Source: an uncultured Planctomycetaceae bacterium
GTDB lineage: Bacteria; Planctomycetota; Planctomycetia; Planctomycetales; Planctomycetaceae
Assembly: GCA_943787265.1 (NCBI GenBank)
Contig: CALSLT010000037.1
Coordinates: forward strand, 106,364-170,363
DNA: 64,000 bases
Direction: 5' to 3'
In this document: positions 56,534 through 63,012 of the stretch, piece by piece
Layout of the letters: every line of letters starts with the position of its first letter
Position numbering within the stretch: position 1 is the first letter of the stretch
Notes under the pieces: generated by a model
Databases searched by the model: none
What the model was told of the DNA's origin: nothing
What the model saw: the letters and a program-made list of their open reading frames with translations, nothing else
Program-made: the position numbers and the translations under genes

Positions 56534-57559
56534 CTACTCGACCAATGCTGCGTGGTGACCAGAGATGCCAAGATTGATTCGATAAAGACCGCTGCCGGCG
56601 GTGATGTAGAGTGTTTTCTGTTGGTCGTTGCGGCCGAAGACGCAGTTGGTGGGCAGGATGGGCGTCTGGATGTAGGCGAGTTCGTGGCCGAATGGGTCGA
56701 AGACGACAATGCCAAAACGGCTTTTCGAGCGGACGGCGGCGTAGATGTGGCCTTCTTTGTCGACCGTCATTCCGTCGACTCCGGTTTCGTTGCCGAAGTT
56801 GTGCAGGACGGTTTTGGCCCCGAGTGATCCGTCGTCGTTCACGACGAACGCGTTGAGCGTCATGCGGCCGGGAGTGGCGGGTTCTTTGTCGAGGTCTGCG
56901 GTCGCGCTGCCGTTGTCAGTTTCGGCGACGTAGAGAGTTTTCTGGTCGGGAGACAGCATGACTCCGTTTGGCTTGTCGACCGCTTGAGTCGCGATCTGAA
57001 GCGTGCCATCCGGGTCGAGGCGGAAGAGGTTGAATCGGTCGAGTTCCAGTTTCTCGGGACCGACGTACTTCGGATCACTGAAGTAGATCCGCCCTTTACG
57101 GTCGATGACCAGGTCGTTCGGCGAGTTGAATCGTTTGCCTTCAAACTTCGACACGATCGGCTGAACGGTTCCGTCAGAGAGGAATTCGACGAGTGCGCGA
57201 TGTCCGCCGAGCGGCGACGCACAGCAGCCAATTAGTAGTCCGCCGCGCGTAAACATCAGGCCGTTGCCCATCCCGCTATCGGGACAGAGGACGGTGATCT
57301 TCATTGACCTGGGGCTAAACTTCATAACTCGAGCCGGCCCCGAATCAAACGGCTGAGCGAAATCGCTGAAGTAGATGCAACCGTCGGAGCCAGAAGCGGC
57401 GCCTTCTGTAAAGCCACCGTCTTCCCACAGCGTTTCGAGTTTCGCTCCGGCCGGAACGATTCGCGAATCGCCAGACACGGTCAGCTCTTCGGCTTGACCG
57501 TTCGGCAACGAAGCAGCCATCAGTGTTCCAATCGTCAAAGCGGTGATCAGTCGAGTCAT
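56534..57559 (-). CDS. SMP-30/gluconolactonase-like secreted beta-propeller
   Basis: The 341-residue protein has a signal peptide (residues 1-22, ending GQAEE) and a six-bladed SMP-30/LRE-like propeller. Typical stretches are GPARVMKFS, FNSPNDLVIDRKGRIYFSDPKYVG, DKPNGVMLSPDQKTLYVAETDN and GVDGMTVDKEGHIYAA; the Asn and Asp residues in the second and third are the expected metal ligands. Lactone hydrolysis in the periplasm is the likely activity class. The frame extends to 57574, but ATG 57559 puts the signal peptide first. Confidence 0.88.
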   Translation of the reverse strand: MTRLITALTIGTLMAASLPNGQAEELTVSGDSRIVPAGAKLETLWEDGGFTEGAASGSDGCIYFSDFAQPFDSGPARVMKFSPRSMKITVLCPDSGMGNGLMFTRGGLLIGCCASPLGGHRALVEFLSDGTVQPIVSKFEGKRFNSPNDLVIDRKGRIYFSDPKYVGPEKLELDRFNLFRLDPDGTLQIATQAVDKPNGVMLSPDQKTLYVAETDNGSATADLDKEPATPGRMTLNAFVVNDDGSLGAKTVLHNFGNETGVDGMTVDKEGHIYAAVRSKSRFGIVVFDPFGHELAYIQTPILPTNCVFGRNDQQKTLYITAGSGLYRINLGISGHHAALVE

Positions 57560-57597
57560 TATTGGATGCCTCAATCGGGGTAATGGATAATTCGAGG

Positions 57598-57676
57598 CTC
57601 ACGCAAAGGCGCTAAGCCGCAAAAAATTAGGTGTCGACTCACATCCGTCCTTTGCGACTTAGCGTCTTTGCGTGAG
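57598..57676. repeat. Short-period palindrome (CTCACGCAAAGGCGC type)
   Basis: Arms 57598-57623 and 57651-57676 (26 bp each, 24 matching) are built from CGCAAAGG / CGCTAAGC / CGCAAA units about eight bases apart. The element lies in the gap upstream of the SMP-30 gene and directly adjoins the repeat at 57694-57781. Confidence 0.85.
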
Positions 57677-57693
57677 AATTCGATCTCAAGTCA

Positions 57694-57781
57694 GTAGGCC
57701 AGATCAAGCGAAGCGCCGCTCGGGCAGCAATCAACTCTCAGACGCCGGAACATCGTCGCTTCGCTCCTCGGTCCGGCCTAC
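57694..57781. repeat. Palindromic repeat, family GTAGGCCGGACCGAGG (copy 2)
   Basis: Relative to 23695-23793 this copy is inverted. Both outer arms match and only the central 15-25 bases differ. It overlaps the end of the SLC10-like carrier gene: the last 17 residues of that protein (QVGRTEERSDDVPASES) are encoded by the repeat, which also supplies the stop codon. Confidence 0.88.
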
Positions 57782-58831
57782 TTGTTTTTCAGTTGCTGGG
57801 GCATTCTCATCTTTCGCAGTCTTTTGTGCGAGCTTGTCCGCCACGATTGTATCGATGAAGAGTTGGCTGGCGTGGAACATCAGCATCGGGAAGACGGCGA
57901 ATGGGACCGCGATTCCGCCAGCAACGGCCGCTCCCCCGAAGACTTCCGGATCGGTTGCCAGGTAGACTCCGATCGGCAGCGTCTTCTGACTTCCCGCGAA
58001 CGATGCCGCGATGCGGTCACGACGGTCGAAGCCGAAGAGCCCTCCTCCGTACCAGGCAACCGCCAGAGCGACGACGTGCATCACGACGCAACAGCCCCAG
58101 ACGAGCAGAACCGCCGTCAGTTGCGTACCGATGTCGGCCTTCTGAAGTTGCACTCCGCCGCCGAGAGCACTCAGAAAGACGAGCGAGAGAATGCAGGACT
58201 GAGCGACGACTCCGATTGGCGTTTTGTTTTTCGTGGCGAACTCGGAGGCCTTCTTCGGAAACCGCAAGGCCTGACCGAGCAGCGTTGGGATCAGCACGAC
58301 CAGCACCAGGCGTTGGGCAAGGTAGAATGGGTCGAGACTCACCGACTGGGCAGTGTCGACATTCAGCTGCGAAGTACCAAGGTTCAGCCAGAACGGCGTC
58401 AGAGCAAAGCACGCGGTATTCGTCACCAGAGTTGTCAGCAACGAGACAGCGTCGTTCCCTCCGGCTTTGCGAGTCCACACCGAAGCGGCGGCAAGAGTGC
58501 AGGGAGTCGTCGCGGCGATCATCAGGCCGATCCGAAAGTCGGGAGTCATCTGAAAACGCATCAGAAAAACGCCCATAATTGGCAGCAGCCCGAAGTTAAC
58601 CAGGCACGCCCAGATCACCGGTGTCGGAGCTTTGAAAGACGCCTTCAACTGCTGGCTGTTCAGGCTGAAGGCCATAAGCAGCAAAACGAATGCGGTCAAC
58701 GGCCGAGTCGGGACGATTGATTTGAAACTCTCAACCGACTCGGGGGAACTTTGCGAACCGATCACCAGTCCTGACGTGATCAACGTCAGAAGTGAAAGGA
58801 GAAACCAGCGGCGTTTCGCAAACTCAAGCAT
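57731..58831 (-). CDS. Bile acid:sodium symporter family (SLC10A7-like) transporter
   Basis: The 366-residue membrane protein has about nine to ten helices. The SBF family signature region is MIAATTPCTLAAASVWTRKAGGNDAVSLLTTLVTN, and the last core helices have AGSQKTLPIGVYLATDPEVFGGAAVAGG. This is closest to the SLC10A7/YfeH branch rather than true bile acid carriers. The start is ATG 58831; upstream codons in frame overlap the repeat at 58860-58942. The C-terminal 17 residues come from a repeat element (57694-57781) and are probably not conserved. Substrate unknown. Confidence 0.88.
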   Translation of the reverse strand: MLEFAKRRWFLLSLLTLITSGLVIGSQSSPESVESFKSIVPTRPLTAFVLLLMAFSLNSQQLKASFKAPTPVIWACLVNFGLLPIMGVFLMRFQMTPDFRIGLMIAATTPCTLAAASVWTRKAGGNDAVSLLTTLVTNTACFALTPFWLNLGTSQLNVDTAQSVSLDPFYLAQRLVLVVLIPTLLGQALRFPKKASEFATKNKTPIGVVAQSCILSLVFLSALGGGVQLQKADIGTQLTAVLLVWGCCVVMHVVALAVAWYGGGLFGFDRRDRIAASFAGSQKTLPIGVYLATDPEVFGGAAVAGGIAVPFAVFPMLMFHASQLFIDTIVADKLAQKTAKDENAPATEKQVGRTEERSDDVPASES

Positions 58832-58859
58832 GAATGCGGTCTTACTCAGACAGTAAATG

Positions 58860-58942
58860 AACCACAAAAGACGCTAAATACACGAAAGGACATAACGCAA
58901 AAGTTACAGGCAATTTTCGTGTCTTTGGTGTTTTTCGTGGTT
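58860..58942. repeat. Short-period palindrome (AACCACGAAAAACACCAAAG type)
   Basis: The left arm begins AACCACAAAAGACGCTAAAT and the right arm, read inverted, AACCACGAAAAACACCAAAG; about two thirds of the 32 positions match. It lies in the convergence-free gap between the carrier start and the methyltransferase end, and encodes the last 13 residues of the methyltransferase in the frame as sequenced. Confidence 0.75.
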
Positions 58943-59599
58943 GGTTAATCTTCTGACTTCTGAAGGTGCTGGACCCAGGCGGGGGGGGATATTGGGGAAG
59001 ATCCAGTCTCGGCGGATTCTTTGTTTCGTGCAGTAATCGCCCATTGTCTTGTCGATTGCTTTCAAACGGGAGCGTTCGGACTTTGCTCCAACTCGAGTTC
59101 TGAGTGACCGGACGAATTGGTACTCGAAGTACGAAAGAATTCCGCCGGGGAGCAGGTGTTTGAAATAGTGTTCGAAGATGTCGTCGACCAGGTCGGCCGG
59201 GAAGTTGTTCAGTGGCAAGCCCGAGATGACAAAGTCGTACGGGCCGTCAGACGAGAACTCCTGAAGCGGTGCGACGTGGACTGTTGACTGATCAGCGACT
59301 CGATTCCAGACGGCGTCGGTTTCGAATCGTTGCTTGAGGTGTTCGGCGAAGGCTTCGTTCAGTTCGACAAGATCAAAGCGGTCGTTCTCACGAATGTGTT
59401 CAACGATCGTGCCGGTGACGGCTCCGGTGCCTGGTCCGATTTCCAGAACTCGGACGGGTGGTCCGTCAGCCGGTCGGGCTCGCAGGTAACGCGTCATTGA
59501 CCGGGCAAGAAAGCGGCTGCTGGGCGCAATCGCGCCCGTCGTTTCGAAGCGTTTCCGGAACTGACCGAAGAATGTGGCGTACTCTTTGAGTGATGACAT
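58904..59599 (-). CDS. Class I SAM-dependent methyltransferase (phospholipid/rRNA-dimethylase-like)
   Basis: The 231-residue protein has SAM motif I VLEIGPGTGAVTGTI, motif II LVELNEAF, and YDFVISGLPLNNFP in the catalytic region. The pattern matches PmtA-like phospholipid N-methyltransferases and KsgA-like enzymes. The C-terminus is doubtful. The coding strand has eight C (58981-58988 in plus-strand G) after FPNI, and the frame as sequenced runs into the palindrome 58860-58942. With seven C the protein would instead end PPAWVQHLQKSED at TAA 58945, a natural-looking end. So the true gene probably spans 58945-59599. Confidence 0.82.
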   Translation of the reverse strand: MSSLKEYATFFGQFRKRFETTGAIAPSSRFLARSMTRYLRARPADGPPVRVLEIGPGTGAVTGTIVEHIRENDRFDLVELNEAFAEHLKQRFETDAVWNRVADQSTVHVAPLQEFSSDGPYDFVISGLPLNNFPADLVDDIFEHYFKHLLPGGILSYFEYQFVRSLRTRVGAKSERSRLKAIDKTMGDYCTKQRIRRDWIFPNIPPRLGPAPSEVRRLTNHEKHQRHENCL

Positions 59600-59671
59600 T
59601 TACCGGGTGGCTAAGCAAAAGGGCAGGGCAGGAACCAGGCTTCAATCGTGATCGGTGCAGACGCTGACTGG

Positions 59672-60604
59672 TTACTCGCAGCGTTCCTGAGCTGCCTGAA
59701 CAGCCTGCTGCACAATATCGACTCCCACAAGGTCGCTCCAGGCAGTGATCAATTCCTGAAAGACCGGGCCCGGTTGTCCGTCGCCGATCAAATGGTCGTT
59801 GAACTTCGTCACGGGCAGGATGCAACAGGTGGTCGACGAAGTCATCGCCTCGTCGGCTTTCGCCAGATCATCGAACGTAATTGCAGATTCCTGCCAATCA
59901 AAGCCGCGCTCGGCAGCAATTTCCCGCATGACCATCTGACTGATTCCGCCGAGAACGAGTTCCGAAGGCGGTGTAAGGATCGTTCGATCTCTGACGATGT
60001 AGAAGTTGCCGGCGGCCGTTTCCGTAATGTGCCCGTCGGGGGTTGTCAGTAATGACGAAGCTGTCGGGAAGTGGTTGCGCGCTTCCTTGTCGGCACGCAA
60101 CCAGTGGAGACGGTTTCGATGCTTCGCCTGCGGAGGGACCGAGTCGTTTGGCAAGGGCTGAATGCTGACCGATGCCAGATGCTGGCCGGTTGTCTGTTTC
60201 TCAGTCCACAACTCAAACGGTAACGGAAAACTGTGAACGCAGACTGTGCCTTGCGAGGCGACATCGCGACCGGCGGCTCCGAGGTAGGTCAGATTCTGAC
60301 CCGCGGACACAAAGATGATGATGCCTTTATCGTGATTCTTCGGAATCATCGCCGAGTTGTGCTCGACAATTCTTACTACAGCGTCCAGGAGTTGCTGGCG
60401 GTCGACCTCGGTAGGAAATCCGCATAGTTCAAGAGAACTGAATAAACGATCGACATGGTCTCCAAGGCGGAACGGCACATGCTCGAAAGTGCGGATCATC
60501 TCGGTGACTGACGCTCCCGCGACGACGGCAAGGTCGGTCACCGGAATGGCGGCACTGGATGCTGGAACGATTTCGCCGTTCAGAAATGCGATTGGCTCGG
60601 TCAT
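59672..60604 (-). CDS. Class IV PLP aminotransferase (BCAT/D-AAT/ADC-lyase family)
   Basis: The 310-residue protein has the fold-type IV opening FLNGEIVPASSAAIPVTDLAVVAGASVTEMIRTF. The PLP lysine is in PPQAKHRNRLHWLRAD. The cofactor-binding ETAAGNFYIVRD and PPSELVLGGISQMVMREIA follow. Whether it is a branched-chain aminotransferase, D-amino acid aminotransferase or aminodeoxychorismate lyase cannot be decided by eye. It is in tandem with the methyltransferase (72 bp apart). Confidence 0.88.
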   Translation of the reverse strand: MTEPIAFLNGEIVPASSAAIPVTDLAVVAGASVTEMIRTFEHVPFRLGDHVDRLFSSLELCGFPTEVDRQQLLDAVVRIVEHNSAMIPKNHDKGIIIFVSAGQNLTYLGAAGRDVASQGTVCVHSFPLPFELWTEKQTTGQHLASVSIQPLPNDSVPPQAKHRNRLHWLRADKEARNHFPTASSLLTTPDGHITETAAGNFYIVRDRTILTPPSELVLGGISQMVMREIAAERGFDWQESAITFDDLAKADEAMTSSTTCCILPVTKFNDHLIGDGQPGPVFQELITAWSDLVGVDIVQQAVQAAQERCE

Positions 60605-60961
60605 TTAACTTAGCTCTTATCCTGGCACGAACTGACTGCGGAGTCTGCGTTGCCTGGCTGGCGAAACGAAACAGTTCAGATCATCGACCTGAACCGTTAA
60701 TACAGGATTCGGTGATGATGGAGAACCACTAATTGACACGAATAAACACGAATCCGGGCTGACATTTGTGTCCATCCGTGTGAATTGGTGGTTCGCCAGA
60801 CCGAACACGTCGCAACTCTAATGAGTCAGACTGCCTTCGTATCGCAAACACGTTATCTGAGCCCGGGAACCGGTCGAGTGACTTCGAAAATGGCGGCCGA
60901 TATACTCCCGCCCCGCTGTGGATGACGGCAACTTTAGCTACAGGACAAGGAACGACCAGAG
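60605..60961. promoter_or_regulatory. Divergent intergenic region with palindromic repeat
   Basis: The 357-bp gap lies between the aminotransferase start (minus) and the dehydrogenase start (plus). It contains the second copy of the ACCACTAAT element at 60723-60794: arms about 31 bp with 25 matching positions, sharing ACACGAATAAACAC with 8335-8407. Promoters for both flanking genes must lie here; none was recognised. Confidence 0.6.
60723..60794. repeat. Palindromic intergenic repeat, family ACCACTAAT-ACACGAATAAACAC (copy 2)
   Basis: The left arm begins GAACCACTAATTGACACGAA at 60723. The right arm, read inverted, begins GAACCACCAATTCACACGGA and ends at 60794. The shared core with 8335-8407 is AACCACTAAT plus GACACGAATAAACAC. 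Confidence 0.85.
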
Positions 60962-61876
60962 ATGGCACTGACGATTGCTCCGGGAACGACAAAAATTGGC
61001 TGGATCGGCACGGGAGTCATGGGCTCCAGCATGTGCGGACACCTGATCGACGCTGGATACTCGGCAACGGTCTACTCTCGAACAAAATCGAAAGCCGAAG
61101 CACTGGTCGCCAAAGGGGCCACCTGGGTCGATTCGCCGAAGGCCGTCGCTGAAGCATCGGACGTGATTTTCGGAATCGTCGGTTTTCCCTCGGACGTGCG
61201 TGAAGTCTTTCTGGGAGAATCCGGAGCACTGGCTGGTTCGAAAGAAGGCAACGTGCTGGTCGACATGACGACGAGCGAACCATCGCTGGCTGTCGAAATC
61301 TACGAAGCCGCCAAAGCGAAAGGAGTCGGCAGTGTCGACGCCCCTGTTTCCGGTGGAGATGTCGGAGCAAAGAACGCGGCCTTGTCGATCATGATCGGCG
61401 GCGAAAAAGCAACAGTCGATGCCCTGCAGCCCTGCTGGGATGCGATGGGCAAAACGATCGTGCATCAGGGCGGCGCTGGAGCGGGTCAGCACACAAAAAT
61501 GGTCAATCAGACGCTGATCGCCACCAACATGATTGGCGTCTGCGAAGCATTGCTTTACGGCTACAAAGCGGGGCTCGATCTGCCGACAGTTCTGCAGTCA
61601 GTTGGCTCGGGAGCTGCCGGAAGCTGGTCGCTGTCGAATCTTGGTCCACGGATCATGGACAACAATTTCGATCCGGGCTTCTTTGTTGAGCACTTCATCA
61701 AAGATATGGGCATCGCTCTGGCTGAGGCCAAGAACATGGGGCTGTCGCTGCCAGGGCTGGCGTTGGGGCATCAGCTTTACATGGCTGTGCAGGCTCAAGG
61801 ACACGGTCGAGACGGTACTCACGCGTTGCAGTTGGCTCTGGCCAGCTTGTCTGGTGTCGATTGGAAAGGTCGCTAG
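60962..61876 (+). CDS. NAD-binding 3-hydroxyisobutyrate dehydrogenase family oxidoreductase
   Basis: The 304-residue protein has the Rossmann dinucleotide motif IGWIGTGVMGSSMCGHLIDAGY, with GxGxxG followed by the family Met-Gly. The substrate motif is DAPVSGGDVGAKNAALSIMIGG and the catalytic Lys lies in GAGQHTKMVNQTL. These define beta-hydroxyacid dehydrogenases (3-hydroxyisobutyrate dehydrogenase, tartronate semialdehyde reductase, GLYR1-like). The exact substrate is unknown. The gene precedes dapA on the same strand with a 101-bp gap that contains a short palindrome. Confidence 0.9.
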   Translation: MALTIAPGTTKIGWIGTGVMGSSMCGHLIDAGYSATVYSRTKSKAEALVAKGATWVDSPKAVAEASDVIFGIVGFPSDVREVFLGESGALAGSKEGNVLVDMTTSEPSLAVEIYEAAKAKGVGSVDAPVSGGDVGAKNAALSIMIGGEKATVDALQPCWDAMGKTIVHQGGAGAGQHTKMVNQTLIATNMIGVCEALLYGYKAGLDLPTVLQSVGSGAAGSWSLSNLGPRIMDNNFDPGFFVEHFIKDMGIALAEAKNMGLSLPGLALGHQLYMAVQAQGHGRDGTHALQLALASLSGVDWKGR

Positions 61877-61937
61877 ACCGTTTGCGGCTGGTAAGTGAAA
61901 GAACGCACGATCTAAGAGAATCAAAAAGATTTACTCC

Positions 61938-61954
61938 GTCAGGCTGAGCCTGAC
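61938..61954. repeat. Short palindrome GTCAGGCTGAGCCTGAC
   Basis: A near-perfect 17-base palindrome (8-bp arms around one base) is followed by CTAC and lies 24 bp before dapA. It resembles a short intergenic repeat; only one copy is seen in the window. It could also form a small hairpin in the dapA leader. Confidence 0.6.
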
Positions 61955-61977
61955 CTACAAGAATATGAGGCATTCCG

Positions 61978-62868
61978 ATGGCACGACGAGGTGAACAGTT
62001 TGCAGGACTTACCGTAGCTCTAGTGACTCCGCTTAAAGACGGGCAGATTGACGAAGATACTCTGCGGAAACTGGTCGACTTCCAGGTCGAAGCTGGCACA
62101 GAAACCGTCAGCCCAGTCGGAACGACCGGCGAAAGTCCAACGCTCACTCACGAAGAGCACGAACGAGTCATCAGCATTGTCTGCGAGCAGGCCGCCGGCC
62201 GAGTCAACGTCATGGCCGGAACGGGCTCCAACAGCACGGCCGAAGCGATCCGGCTGACGAAGTTTGCGAAAGATGCTGGTGCCACAGGTGCGTTGCTCGT
62301 CGCCCCGTACTACAACAAGCCGACTCAGGAAGGCTTCTTCCAGCATTACAAGGCTGTTGCCGAAGCCGTCGATATCCCAATCGTGCTTTACAACATTCCG
62401 GGCCGAACCGCGAAGAATGTCGAAGCGGAGACCGTCGCTCGGATTGCCGAAGCGTGCCCGAACATCGTGGCCGTCAAAGAGTCGACCGGCTCGATGGACC
62501 AGGCTTCGCAGACACTGTCGCTTTCGGATCTGACTGTACTGTCCGGCGACGACAGCCTGACATTGCCGTTGATGGCTTTGGGCGGAAGTGGAGTCGTCTC
62601 CGTCGTTGGAAACATCGTTCCGCAGGACGTTCGATCGATGATCGCTGCCTGGAACGCTGGTGAAATCGCCAAAGCTCAGGAGATTCACCACAAGCTGTTC
62701 CCACTGTGCCGTGACCTTCTGGGGATCGCCACGAATCCGATTCCAATCAAAGAAGCGATGGCGGAACTCGGCCGCGACACTGGAGAAGTTCGTCTGCCGA
62801 TGACTCCGTTGGACGCGGGGCAACGAGAGACGCTGCGGGCAACATTGAAAACATACGGCCTGCTGTAA
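61978..62868 (+). CDS. dapA: 4-hydroxy-tetrahydrodipicolinate synthase
   Basis: The 296-residue TIM-barrel enzyme condenses pyruvate and aspartate semialdehyde in the lysine/diaminopimelate pathway. Diagnostic motifs are VSPVGTTGESPTLTHEEH (Thr-Thr of the active site), LLVAPYYNKPTQEGFFQHY (catalytic Tyr), LYNIPGRT and VAVKESTGS with the Schiff-base lysine. Length is normal and all catalytic residues are visible. It supplies diaminopimelate for peptidoglycan, which is relevant because planctomycetes do make it. Confidence 0.95.
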   Translation: MARRGEQFAGLTVALVTPLKDGQIDEDTLRKLVDFQVEAGTETVSPVGTTGESPTLTHEEHERVISIVCEQAAGRVNVMAGTGSNSTAEAIRLTKFAKDAGATGALLVAPYYNKPTQEGFFQHYKAVAEAVDIPIVLYNIPGRTAKNVEAETVARIAEACPNIVAVKESTGSMDQASQTLSLSDLTVLSGDDSLTLPLMALGGSGVVSVVGNIVPQDVRSMIAAWNAGEIAKAQEIHHKLFPLCRDLLGIATNPIPIKEAMAELGRDTGEVRLPMTPLDAGQRETLRATLKTYGLL

Positions 62869-63012
62869 GGGTGATTTCGACCTCAGCCGTCGGTTGAGAG
62901 ATCGCTTCATTCTGGCATGGCGGCGTAAAGCGGCTCGACACTGTTCTGTCGGAATAGTCGACGCTATGTTTGATCTGCTTATTTGATCGTTTGATTCGAG
63001 GGGAGCAACGGC

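Noticed and set aside
57782..58720. 312-residue plus-strand frame opposite the SLC10-like carrier
   Set aside because: Highly Gln/Arg/Asp-rich and without motifs; the carrier on the other strand is clear.
62020..62910. 296-residue open frame on the minus strand opposite dapA
   Set aside because: Mirror of a high-GC3 gene; no family motif, whereas dapA is unequivocal.
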